Positions 46,595-58,447 of a stretch of DNA of 64,000 bases are shown here, piece after piece. The translations under genes were made by a program, and so were the position numbers. Numbering within the stretch: position 1 is the stretch's first letter; each line of letters begins with the position of its first letter. The DNA is from Rostrohypoxylon terebratum. Lineage: Eukaryota > Ascomycota > Sordariomycetes > Xylariales > Hypoxylaceae. The notes under the pieces were generated by a model. The model was not told the origin of the DNA and searched no databases. It saw only the letters and a list, made by a program, of their open reading frames with translations. The stretch lies in assembly GCA_022497145.1 (NCBI GenBank), contig MU385900.1:62001-126000 (forward strand). The letters run 5' to 3'.

Positions 46595-48078
46595 ATGTCT
46601 AGTGATTCTTCAGATTCAAGTGCAAAACATGGTCGCCTGGAGCCTGCCCCGAGGCCTGGGTTGGCAGAGAACAGTAACCCTAAGAATGCCTTACAAGGTC
46701 AGGCTCAGTTGGGTGCGCATGTTTATGTGGTCATGCTCACCTTCATCATCTCATTTCTTGTCGCGTTTTGCTGGCGGCTGATAATAATAAGCTCCTACTT
46801 TACATATCATTACTACATCTTTTTCTACCGCTCCTCTCTTAATTCAAGCGCACGCGACGCCAACCCCTATACCCGTTCGTTGAAAGTCACCCTACACTCT
46901 CTAGTCTTGGCTAGTTTAGTATTGTGGTGTATATCGATCACACCCATTCATCTCATTTCACCTACCCTAACGAATACACTTACACTCTATGCCTCCAGCT
47001 CTACCCAAAGAACTACAGAGATCTTGCATGATGCCGGAAATACAGCCGCAGTTGAGTTGGTATTCTTTTGACAGTGAATCAAAGTCCGTTCTAACTCCAA
47101 GAAAGCATCATCGTTATCCAAAGCCCTAGTCCTAATCTAGGTGGCTCCTGGGCCTACGGCAAAAGTAATAATAGCCGCGCTAGCTGGCTCCTTGATATTC
47201 TACCAACAGTTGATGGTCCTCAAAATGTTCGGGTTGCGGTGATTAACCACCAGCCACGGTGGGACTCAAATTTCTCCAAGATGGGATTTCGTAAAGACGC
47301 GTCTGAGTTATTGGAAAGCATCGAGAGCATTCATAGGGTGAGCTTTATCGCTACACGCATCTAGGGTACGTTCACTACTAACGGATCACCTTGATATCTA
47401 TTGATAGGTTAGAGCTAGGCGGCCAATAGTCTTCATCGCGCATGGCCTAGGGGGCTTGGTCCTTAAAGAGGTAAGAATAGAGACATTATGTCTTAAGTCA
47501 AACTGATCAACGAACTTTTAGGCTCTACTTCTTGCGAGAGCTTGCTCAAAGGATGTGGCGTCAATGACTAAGGGAATTATCTTCCTCGGCGTGCCCCACA
47601 AAGGGGGTGAGGGCACAGTTTTTTCGTCATGCCTCTCTTGCATGACTTTCTTGCCTAGTTCCTCACTATATTTATTGCAGCTCCTGACTATGAATGACCC
47701 TGAATTGTTAGACCTTGAGTCTAAATTCTACGATTCTTATGTGATGAGATACCACCTGGATGACATTCAACCGTCCATCTACGACATTGTTGAAAAGAGG
47801 CCCACAAGAGTCGGGAATCCTGTCTTAGGCTTAGTATGTTTCATAACACCTGTTTCATTCCTTTTCAAGGCACCAAGGGCATATATCTAATGATTTGGCA
47901 TCCTTAGACATTCAATCCCAGGCACAGCCAGCTCCGCCACGGCAGGCTACTCACTCTAGACACCGATTTTCGAGGTCTGAACCAGTCCAAATCTCATGAA
48001 GACCCAAACTTCCAAACACTCTTCATAGTTCTTCGAGAAGCATACGACCATGCATTAAGATACAGTGAGCTCTCATAG
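46595..48078 (+). CDS. Membrane-anchored alpha/beta-hydrolase-like protein (SERAC1-like), probably continuing into the Mpv17-like module
   Basis: Exons 46595-47055, 47106-47337, 47408-47470, 47522-47833 and 47908-48078 give 412 residues if the TAG at 48076 is used. Two N-terminal membrane segments (VYVVMLTFIISFLVAFCW; SLVLASLVLWCISITPIHLI) are followed by the hydrolase-like module: AAVDIIVIQSPSPNLGGSW, ASWLLDILP, RRPIVFIAHGLGGLVLKEA and KGIIFLGVPHKGG. This is the SERAC1 / fungal NLR-associated hydrolase family. The nucleophile elbow is H-G-L-G-G (residues 243-247), where active members have G/C-H-S-x-G-G, so the serine is missing. A GTGAGC donor at 48065 and TTTAG acceptor ending at 48123 would skip the TAG and join the next module in frame, making one 642-residue protein. 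Confidence 0.75.
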
Positions 48079-48164
48079 ATGACATGTATCTGATTCTTCA
48101 CCTATTGACTACATGGAGTTTAGGTCTCCTACTAGAGAGAGTATCTCCTTCTCCAACAATACCC

Positions 48165-48879
48165 ATGGTCGACGAAACCGTACCTTTCAATAATACGTTA
48201 CTAGTGCAAGACCTTCTTACCATAGCTACACTCGGCTTACCTTCAGCGGAAATGGATATGGTTACGGCCGGTTGTTTCTATGGCATAGAAGAGTTCGTTG
48301 CCTCATGGCTAGCCAAGGATATGAATAGATCTGGCAGTTACTTTACTTCGCGTGTCCTGAAGTTCGCATTGTACGGGGCTTTCGTTCATGTCCCGCTCCG
48401 TGACACTCTTAAATGGCTGTTACGTATCTGCTTCTCCGGCAGTGCGGGTCTAATCCCATCTATTCTCCAGATCTTAATTCTCAACTTTCTTGTACGTAAC
48501 ATTCTAATTATATGTTCTTACATATTAACTAAACTTTTCCCAGATTGCACCCTTCCTCGGAGTGATCTCTATGGGTTTCTTGGCTTTCATATCGGGAGCT
48601 CGTACATTTCACCAAGTCCGTGCAACGATAATTGTTGGCCTTTCACCTACATTGAAAATTATTTGGACCTTACTGCCTGTTGTCATGTTTTACGGACACA
48701 AATTCCTTCATACAGGTGTCTGGGTGGTTATTTGCAATTTGATATCTTTCTTTATTAGTATCTACGCGAATGTCACCATCAAGAAAAAGAGATTAGCAGC
48801 GCTGCGTAAGAAACATTTCCGCATCCTCCAGTCCAACGGCCAACAGGGACCTAATCGCCACTTGCAACCAACAGATTGA
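48165..48879 (+). CDS. Mpv17/PMP22-like membrane protein or C-terminal half of a fusion
   Basis: Exons 48165-48491 and 48544-48879; 220 residues from the ATG at 48165. The text follows the Mpv17 layout: DMVTAGCFYGIEEFVASWL, FALYGAFVHVPLRDTLKWLL, then NFLIAPFLGVISMGFLAF after the intron, and a C-terminal ICNLISFFISIYANV helix with a basic tail. Mpv17-family proteins are small channels or carriers of mitochondrial and peroxisomal membranes; the match is by topology and scattered residues, so moderate. The space after the upstream TAG is only 86 bases, too short for a normal fungal terminator and promoter. The open frame continues upstream to a splice acceptor in phase with the hydrolase exon, so it is probably the C-terminus of the same gene. 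Confidence 0.65.
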
Positions 48880-49992
48880 ATTTCAGCCAAACTATAGGCT
48901 CACGAGCCATGTGTCGATGCAGAGGAGCAACTAGCGCATTAGGGGTATCACTAGTAGACAAGGAGCACTTTCTGTAGATCGTATTCTTGTTAATTAGAAG
49001 TAATCGGTCTATAAACAGGGCCATCGTGTCTCAATTTATTTCATACTTGGTCCCTCAATTTGACGTAGAAATATGATGTCCTAACTGCAAATTATGAACA
49101 TGAAGGTGCACCTACGTGTGATTTCAAACCACTTTTCGAGACTACCTAGGTATCCAAGTCAGTCTCACAATGACTGGCGGTCTATTGCAGATTAAGATGC
49201 ATTATACATATCTAGCCATTATTTACCTAGGTACTAATCGGGCGAGAAAAATCTGCTCTTAACGAGTAATAGTTACCTAGTAACTATTACCCAAGCGAAG
49301 CTGTTAAAAATGACGCAAGATAAGGAGTTGGCGAAGACAACTTCAAGTGACGCAACAGATATCACGTTGAACGATCACTCACTTATCTACCTATTAGTGA
49401 TGACCAATTCAAACGATATTTCTAATTGAATATAAATCACTTTTCAAATATTTATGACAGATCAATTGATTAACTTGATTGCCGGTAGTGACTATCCACA
49501 GGTATCATATTACCTTTCGCTCATGACCGCATACCTATCTCCGTGAACAAAGAAATTATGCGTAAGACTACAATCAGAATTGCCATACGGTGATTTATGG
49601 GCAAACTAGGAGTAGTATTGACAACAAATCTCAAATTGAACAAACCATATTAATGACACACATGCCAACACACGAAGAGATGGGTATCTACCTACCTGTC
49701 TAGCTACTTTGTCACACAACGCTGACTGTTTTACGTCCATTCATGCAATGGGTATGCAGGCAAGTGCCTACCAGGTAAATACCTATATAACATCCAATGT
49801 TTCCTTCTACACCATGAATTCTGTTTCAAATGCCATTCATCTGAAAGTCTATTCCTTCTTCAGGTACTTTCGGTAATATTGACGTCGCTTTCAGACTAAA
49901 GATCTCGGCAAGAACAAATCCACTCTCTTCATGTCACCATTTGTTATTCACCTCGTTTTGCACAATTCCAACCGTTGAAGCACATCTCGCCA
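48880..49992. other. Intergenic, 1.1 kb
   Basis: AT-rich; promoter region of the Argonaute gene. Contains the perfect hairpin at 49266-49290 and several ACCTAGGTA motifs. No gene recognised. Confidence 0.6.
49266..49290. repeat. Perfect 11-bp inverted repeat with 3-nt loop
   Basis: GTAATAGTTAC (49266-49276), CTA, GTAACTATTAC (49280-49290). It lies about 700 bases upstream of the Argonaute start. Confidence 0.85.
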
Positions 49993-52845
49993 ATGGGCAA
50001 ATTTCCACTCTGGCCTGAAGGCAGTGAAAAGGGAGGTAATTCTGGCATCAAGGGCCTTAGTATTTACCGGTGAGTGGTATTAACAATAGAACTAATATGT
50101 CAATATTACTTACATGAATCTGTCAAGGAACATTCCCGAAACACCAAACGCCAAAGTCACAAAGAGCGAGGATGCCATCAAGCCTGATCTTACAAGCGGT
50201 GAAAGCGCCATTCCCAGCCGTCCAAGCTATGGCAAGTACAAGAACGAAGAAAACAACGTACTTTGGGCCAACTATATCGAACTAAAGACGGATCCTCAAT
50301 ACACCCTGAGTCGTTACTCAATAAGGGTAGAAGAACCTGTGGGTGATGGGCAAAAGATGACCGGGAAAAAACTTGCCAGGCTCATAGAATTGCTCCTCAT
50401 CGAAATCCAGAGAAAAGACAAAAATGTAATATTGGCCACTGACTTTAGTCAGATTATCGTGTCTCATCAGCAGATGACGGACATCAAAGCGGAAGGAAAG
50501 GTGTTTACCGTTCCATTCAAAAATTCCAACAAGTACCAGATCAAAGTCACGCCGGAAACGGACTTGAGCATCTCAGAACTTCAAGACTATCTGAGAAGTC
50601 CTACGAATAGGTATGCTGATAGGGAGAAGATAATTCAATCTTTCAATATCTTCTTGAATTACTACGCTAAGGTCTCCCCTGACCATACCACTGTGGGAGC
50701 AGGAAGATCTTTCCCTCTGAATAGCACTAAAGATCTTGGTGGCGGCTTGGTTGCAATCAAAGGCTACTATTCCAGTATCAGGCTTGCTACTTCACGGCTT
50801 CTAGCAAATATCAACGTCAGCTGGGGAATGTTTCACGAGCCAGGGCCGCTTCACGTTACCATGAGAAAGCGCATCAATGGGCGTTGGAAAGATGCTAATC
50901 AAATTCGATCTCTTGGAAAGTTTCTCCAAGGGGTTCGAATTGAGTATTGCTATAAAAGGGGGAATGAAACGGTGTGTCGGGTCTTCAGAATTCATGATCT
51001 GGCTTCCCCACGAGATGGCACGTTAGACAATGGCCAAAGAGTCCAGAACCCACCAAATGTTTGGCGGTATGGAGCTGGACCCAAAGCTGTCTCGTTCTGG
51101 ATTGAGGATCGAAACGCGTATGTCACCTTGTTTGACTACTTCATGACTGGTAAGCTCAAAATATATACTCACCGCATTTTCGCCACCTCCTATACGTATC
51201 CTAACATTTATAGAACGAGAAAAAAAGTTACACGACGAGTTTCCGATAGTTAATGTTGGGTCACGTCAACGGCCGACGTATCTTCTGCCAGAGTTATGCA
51301 CAGTGATGCCTGGGCAGAGGGCAAGAACCGAAGCGAGCCCAGATCAAACAGCCAAGATGATACGTCTTTCTGTGCGGGCTTCCTGGGAAGAAGTACAAGA
51401 TATCACAGAAAACGGTCTGGAGGCAGTTGGTCTTTCTACAAACACAAATGCTATGATGGTAAGTCCAAAGTGTCTGAATCAGAGAATTTACTTATCATTC
51501 TCAGGGCCAGTACGGGATTTCAGTCCAAGATAAAAAACTCATAACTGTCCAAAGTCATGTGCTCACTGCGCCTACCATAAGGTTTGCAGATGGGGGCAAG
51601 GTCCCTGCTTCTCACCAATGGAACTTGCGTAATAGGTGCCTCAGACCTCCGACCGACCAGAGAAGATGGAAATGTAGAGTCCTTTGCTTGGAGATATACG
51701 ACCAAGGAGTCCTAGATAGACTTCGAGATTGTTACGAGTTTTGGGGGCAGAATGGTGTAAAAATTGAAGACAAGAAGAATGATGTGGTCATAGATTCAGA
51801 CAATCTCGAAGCCAATCTCAGGGAAGCATTCAAAAATAACGCCAAGGAAATTGATTGCATGATAGTAATCTTACAAGATTCAAACAAAGCCACTTATAAC
51901 CTCATCAAGAGACTGGCCGATACGGAATATGGGGTTGCAACGGTTTGCGTCCTTGCAGATACTCTGATGAAACAGGGCGATCCTAGGCCCCTTAGTGGAA
52001 ACCTGGCTTTGAAATTCAACTTGAAATTTATGAATAACAACCAGAGTGTCAATCGCGAAAGCCTAACCGACATTGTTGGGCTTGACAAGACGATGGTTGT
52101 CGGCATCGATGTTACTCACTCGCCGATGGAAGGGGCCCTTAGTATCGCAGGCATGGTAGCAAGCGTAGACAAAGACCTTGGACAATGGCCTGCGATTTTG
52201 CGTTGTCAAAAAAATAAAGGAGGGGAGATGGTAGATCAATTGGAAGAGATGTTGACTACTCGTATCCAACTATGGCAGTCGAAGAACAAGAGATATCCCG
52301 AGAACATCGTCGTTTACCGAGACGGAGTATCAGAAGGCCAATACGACCTCGTTCGCAAGGAAGAATTGCCCAAGTTGCAGAAAGCATGCCAGATTCTATA
52401 TACGAAAAACACGATGCCGAAGATAACTATCGTTGTTGTCGGAAAACGTCATCACACGCGTTTCTACAAATACGGTGCACGGGGTCCGGAAAACCCACCG
52501 CCCGGAACGATAGTCGATCGCGGCGTGACAGAGGCGCACATCTGGGATTTCTTCTTGCAGTCGCACCGCCCATTTAAGGGGACCGCACGTCCAGCCCATT
52601 ACGTCGTCGTGCACGACGAGATCTTCCGAGCGAAATTCGGGCAAGGTGCGGCAAACAAACTAGAAATCTTCACCCACAGCCTATGTTATCTATTTGGGCG
52701 CAGCACCGGCGCCGTCAGTATCTGTACGCCGGCCTATTATGCAGACATCGCTTGTCAACGCGGCCGATGTTACGCTGATAGTCAACCCGGGATGGTCAAA
52801 TTCGAAGTTCACAAACGCCTCGAGGACACAATGTTTTACATTTGA
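49993..52845 (+). CDS. Argonaute (QDE-2-like), RNA silencing effector
   Basis: Small-RNA-guided RNA-binding protein, probably a slicer. Exons 49993-50069, 50128-51149, 51214-51458 and 51505-52845; 894 residues. Order: N domain (VLWANYIELKTDPQYTLSRY), linker 1 (GRSFPLNSTKDLGGGLVAIK), PAZ (about 260-365), linker 2 with LLPELCTVMPGQ, MID, PIWI. Catalytic D650 in GIDVTHSP and D721 in VYRDGVSEGQ are present. The glutamate finger lies between them and cannot be fixed by eye. The fourth position falls in the short RGRCYADSQPG segment. DRGVTEAHIWDFFLQSHR and GTARPAHYVVVHDE are typical of fungal Argonautes; the C-terminus is MFYI. The Gly/Arg-rich N-terminal extension and the long insertion before the C-terminus are absent, so this is a compact member. 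The first exon is short and rests on phase and splice sites. Confidence 0.94.
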
Positions 52846-53325
52846 GCATCCACGGATTTGGAGCAGTCACTTGGAGTTTACCAGGTTTCTAATCTTCTAG
52901 GACCCTACGATATTTTTGGCGCAACACTTAGCAAATCGTGAAATAACGAGAAAGGTTTCCATTCCTCATGAATGATGATATTTCCTTGGTAATAGCTAGC
53001 TTTAGCCACACGTTCATTAGATAGTAGTTAATCTTGAACACATGCCTTACGAACCACTGATCTGCTTGTTAGGTAGGTAATCTACCTGGAAATTACGTTT
53101 TCTTTCACATTTCGCATGAGGTAAGCTTGTCCATGTGGAATTTCAAGAAGCACAGACGGTTTGGGGGATAGCTGGGTGAGATGTCGCAATCTTGCGCAAT
53201 TTGTCATGCAAATAAGCGCATGGCGTGTAAGTAAAATGTTTGGGTCTTTTGATTTCATGTAAATATTCATTTATCTTTCATTCGGTAATGTACCTACCTC
53301 TAACTCCCCACCGAACCCATCATCT
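52846..53325. other. Intergenic, 0.5 kb, between convergent genes
   Basis: AT-rich; no gene recognised. One TTAGGTAGGTA motif near 53070. Confidence 0.6.
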
Positions 53326-55419
53326 TCATGAATAATTAGCGGAACCTATGGAGTCCGTGTACAGCATACCAGCGACACTGGCAGATGTGAGAGTCGAGAT
53401 GATACCCGAAATCAAAGCAGAAATCGCAACCTTAGATACATCACCGGCACGGCCGGGCGCGATTTGTGACAAGACACCGATTTGCGTACCGAGGGAACCG
53501 ACGTTTCCAAAACCCTACATACGTGTCAAATCTTTGTCGAGGATTAATATTGGGAATGGGGGACTTAGGACTTACGCAACAGGCATAGGTAGCAATGAGC
53601 TTAGCTCGCGCGCTCATTGACTTGTAGCGATCGTCGGACTGGAGGGCACCGAACGCGGCGAATTCGTTGATGATGATCTTCTGACCGATGAGCTCTCCGA
53701 CAGGCAGTAAATCATCATTGGGCACGCCGAGCAACCATGAAAGAGGATAGAAGCAGTAACCGAGGATGAACTGGATAGTCAAGTCGGGGTTCGAAATACC
53801 CCAGTAGCCACCCCACCAGGTAAGGAGACCGTTGACAAGAGCGACGAAGGCGATAATGCAGAGAAGGGTAGCCACAATCATGCCGGCAATCTTCAGACCA
53901 AGCCAGGCACCGTTGGCGAAAGCGTGCAGAGCATTCGCGGCTCTATGTTCTTCGTCATCTGGGACAACCACACGGCCGGAAGTCAGCGTTTCCTCAGTTT
54001 CTGGCCATCGCATCTTAGACACGGCTAAGGATGCGGGAATCGACATGATGCAAGAGGAAACGAGCGCTTGGGGATTGATCCCGAGTCCGATATAAGCGAC
54101 GAGCACGGAACCAGCTATGGTAGCAAAACCGCACGTCATGACCTGGTGAATTTCGGCTAAAGTCATGTGCGGCACGAAAGGACGCACCAACATGGCGGAT
54201 TCTCCCTGTCCGATGAACGGCGTCGCGGAGGCAACCACAGCTTCGGCACCAGAAACTCGGAGAGTCCAGAAGAAGAACACGGCAAACTTCGAGACAAACC
54301 ATTGGATAAGGCCGACGTGATAGCAGAGAGATACAAGAGCGACAAAGAAGATGATGGGTGGAATGACACCAGTAAAGAACCAGCCCAGCGCGGGCACCGA
54401 GGAGTCTGTCAGGAAGATCACACCCTGGTCAGCGAAACCTAGCAGGAGACGGGCCAATGTCGAGATGAAGTTGAAGATATCGTAACCAGCTTGTGTGCGC
54501 AAGACGAAGACGGCGACAATGAACTGGGTCAACATTCCGCCTTTTAAAAAGGCACGTTAGCTAGCACAAACCGGGTGAGATGCGCTTTCAAGATTACTTA
54601 CCGACGACGGTGTGCCAAGGAATCTTTTTCCAGTCCCTTGAGGATACGGTCAAGACTGCGATCATGACGACAAGTCCGAACAAGGACTGCGCTCGGCGGG
54701 CGCGGGTGTTTTCGCCCTCTTCCTCTGGCACCATTGAACCAATCAAAAAGACAGCGACGGTGACGACAGCTGCGAGTGGACGATGGAGATTCTTCGGGAT
54801 CAGCTCGTAAACCCTAAAAGCAGTTTGTCTCCAGACGAATTTGACGGGCATCATAACATATTTTACAGGGATCCAGAGGAATATGATGCGCAGAGTGATT
54901 GCAAGATACAACAGGAACGGAATCAGCCAGTTTTTCTCATGTCGGTATCGGACAAGACCGAAAATCCACCATCTGAAATAAGTAATGTCAGTATCGCGTC
55001 GTGACTACACGCTTGACTGTGATATGTCACTCAGAGTTGTGCCAGACTTACGCGGTGAATACAAGCCAGATGAAGAGGTGAACGAATGCCCGATATTTTC
55101 GGTAGAAGCGCGCGATAGGGTTTGGACGGTTTTCATTTTCATCGCTTCCGATGTGGCCAATATTCCCACTTTCCTGATCAGTCACAGACTTCTCGGCGGT
55201 ACTATAGTCGTGTGGCTTATCAAGGCTCTTTTGAGGCGAGGCAGTTGAATAGACGACCTCGTCGGGGTGATTAACGGGGTTTGCGGCTAGTCCGCCATGG
55301 TGTAGATGCGCATGGTGGTGCTCGTTCGCAACATCAAGAGCGGGATCAGGATTGGGAGTAACACCCTCTTGAAGGGAAGCATTATGGCCGGAGAGGCCCT
55401 TGATCTCGGGGGCAGTCAT
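53326..55419 (-). CDS. Concentrative nucleoside transporter (CNT family)
   Basis: Cation-coupled nucleoside uptake across the plasma membrane. Exons (leftwards) 55419-55052, 54972-54602, 54540-53576 and 53514-53326; all phases agree; 630 residues. The N-terminal 110 residues are hydrophilic with a His-rich patch (NEHHHAHLHHGG). Membrane segments then follow with the CNT hallmarks: ADQGVIFLTDSSVPALGW, FIGQGESAMLVRPF, SWLLGVPNDDLLPVGELIGQ and INEFAAFGAL, ending in CCVGFGNVGSLGTQIG across the last intron. A fungal CNT of ordinary length. The last exon carries the final helices and ends SANYS. Confidence 0.95.
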
Positions 55420-58400
55420 CGAACCGACGTCGCAAACCGATTAATTTCCTTGGTAAAATTTCGTGTCTCTTCTCCGTTGATTCTCTCCCTCTTGTCCCAA
55501 GGTAGATTTCGATTCGACTCGGAGAAACCAATTCTCGTCCCAGTCAAGTGTGGGGATAAATCGACCACGCTATGTTCCCGCGAACTTATCGTGCGGGTGA
55601 ACCAGAAAAAAAAGAGAGGAGTGTGGGAAGAAGACGGCGACGAGATTTTATCATTAGTGAGACGTGGGCCAAGGCACCAAGTACCATGTAACTAATCGAT
55701 CTACTTCTCCAGGCTGGAAAGGTACATGTAAGGAAATTTTAAGACTTTTGGGAATTTCAATACCTTTCCAAGGTCAGCCTCGGTAGGGCAAATCGTACAT
55801 TCGGGGCGATCGCGTGGTCTAGTACAGTATGTAGTAGTAGTCTAGTGGTCTAGATGAGCCCGGTCGACGCTAAGGTGTACACGGGTATGGAGGCCTTCTA
55901 GAAGGGGAAGGACGACCTATCTAAACGAACGGCAACTGGCTGATAGACGGAGAGTGGATGGTGACCCTGGAATATCCACTGCCTAGTACATGATACGCAG
56001 AATCTGGATTTGAAGGACCCTGAGTGGACAATCGGCGGGACCTAACGCCACAACCGCTGTTTACGCTGACGAGATTGATGTGTGTTGGCCCTAATGTGTG
56101 TACGGTACGAAGCAGTCCCTAGCAGATAAAAAAAAATATGATCTCATCCATGATCACTGGCAGTACTATGTACCTAATAGATACACTAAACATTGGCGAT
56201 GCTGACTTCTGAAGATTTATACGAATTTGGTATGATCATGTGCCGTTATGATGGTTTCTCACAACGACCTCACGAGATGATAGAATCATTGAATTGCAAA
56301 TGGCAACACGGCACTCTTAAAGGAATGGAGAAGAACTAAGGATTTTTTTCCTACTTTTTTCCTCTTGGTATCCGCCCAAGATCAAGGTCCAGTCCTTTCA
56401 TTGGCCAATCTTTCATGATAACCATGATAACCATGATAACGGGGGAGCTCTCGAGGCGGGGATAAGCTAGGATCATGGATCCATTATGCCCATGTATTTT
56501 TTGTCCAATCTTTTCTCACTCTGGTACGTATTGATAGGCGCTTCCTTCAGGCCCAAGGGAAACACCAACAAAGATATCGATGGGGACAACGCGACGTTAC
56601 TCCGTTTATGGAGATGTACATACTTGTATATATCTAGTAGCTAATTCAAACTCTGAGGCGAGGTATCCTAAAGATACCTGACAGTTTGCACGTTATATGT
56701 TACTGAGTACTATATAACAGCCTTCATAATCTAAGATTGGTTTAATAATTACATACTATTAGGTAGCTGCTAAGTAAAAGTTCCGTGGACCTCAAGGGAA
56801 CGCCCAGATCAGTAGATTAGCGACACATTATAGCGGCGCATCCTTGCTAATGAGTTGACCAGATTCGGAATTAAGGAAGCGCATGCTTGGACTTATCAAG
56901 ATGAAAACATGAATGTCAAAGGTCGAGGTCCATGACATTGGATCCTTTGAGCAAATCCAGATAACAAATCACAATCAACATGATATAATATAATTCGCGA
57001 ATACTAAAAGTGTATGTAGGACCTAGGTACCTATGTACCTAGATACCTACGAAGTAGTAGCGACCAGTTCAGGGTTTTAATATCCATCCAACGTATGAGA
57101 AGCTCTCATGGCATAGTCATGTAAGATGCCAATTAAAAGATACACATTTTATTACCTGCGAATCCGAGGAGGTATCTCACAGCTGGCCCTGTTTACCGGA
57201 TGCCATTGGCAGAAGCTGAAAATGAAGGCTTGAGTAACATCGTGGCACTCCCAAGGACCCAAGATACCACATAGGTAGTACATTCAAGTACACGGAGCTG
57301 AGTGTGCGGTAAGACCGACTGCGATCTTCCTAAAAAGGAAATGAAAATCATGGATGACATCGGGTCCTTCCCACAACATCCCAGTTCCCTCTACCTTGGA
57401 TGAGCCGATTGGTTCTACATAATATTGTTTCTTGAGACGTTGGTTATCTAGGTAGCTGTCTACCTAGTATGTCTATCTTTCATCTTATAGGTACTCCCCC
57501 CCATAGGATATCGCCAGGTACATAGTACCTATCTACAGATAGATATGCAGCAACTACTACAGAGAACCTAGAAGGGACGCTGAAAGCTGACCACCCTACA
57601 ACGCCATCCGCGCTATCCTAGCTGATGTCTGCATGCAAGTTGGGTTCCATCCATCCATAGGGACGGGACCTATTTCACACGTACTCGGTGAAGTCCTTTG
57701 ATACTTTGATACCTACCCTCTCCTACTTCTGACCTAAAAGGTTGACCTCGAAACTTTCTATGTAGGACCTAGGTAGGGACATACTGGCTGTATTTCGCCG
57801 ATATCCAAACTAGGCTTAGTATGTGGGATTGCGTTTCTTATCACCTTCCTAGACCAGATCGCTGGCACGTGCGTTAACATGGGGTTAATAATAACCCCAG
57901 CTTCTATTTAGGACCTTAAGGCTTACAGGTATTGTACAATACCGATATAAGACTTCTAGTAGGTAATGTTGGCTCTCGAGGTCTACGATCGATTCATCTG
58001 TGTTATCTCTCAATATCAGGCTAAAGAGTCATCAACAAGACTTGACCTAAGCCACGTTGCGTATAGTTACCTGCTAGGTCCTACATATGTACGTATGGCC
58101 TTTTGTTCTGTTATGTCTTTAACTCCGCTAGCATGGGTGTCTCCGCCACGCCAAGACATCCCATAGACACTCCAAAGTTGGCAGATAGGCAAGTTGCCGT
58201 CATGGAGACAGCCCGCTATCTTCTTGGCCTCGTTAGATCAGGGTATTTTAAATTGAAATGAAAGATAACACATTAAATATAGACCATTTAGTATACCTAG
58301 TATACGCGTCTCCCGACAGAAAACATCGCCAAATCCTTTACCGTAAATATTTCAAAGATAGAGGTCCTAGGCCCTAGGGGAAGAAATAGTATTGTACAAT

Positions 58401-58447
58401 ACATGAGCATGATTTACAGCGCCTTTCCCCGCTATAGGTACCTATAT
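55420..58447. other. Intergenic, 3.0 kb
   Basis: No supported gene. It holds three perfect copies of CATGATAAC (56414-56440) and a cluster of CCTAGGTA-type motifs (57014-57055, about 57450, about 57770). The left part is the promoter of the nucleoside transporter. Confidence 0.55.
56414..56440. repeat. Tandem repeat, three copies of CATGATAAC
   Basis: Three perfect contiguous 9-bp copies about 1 kb upstream of the nucleoside transporter start codon. Confidence 0.88.
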
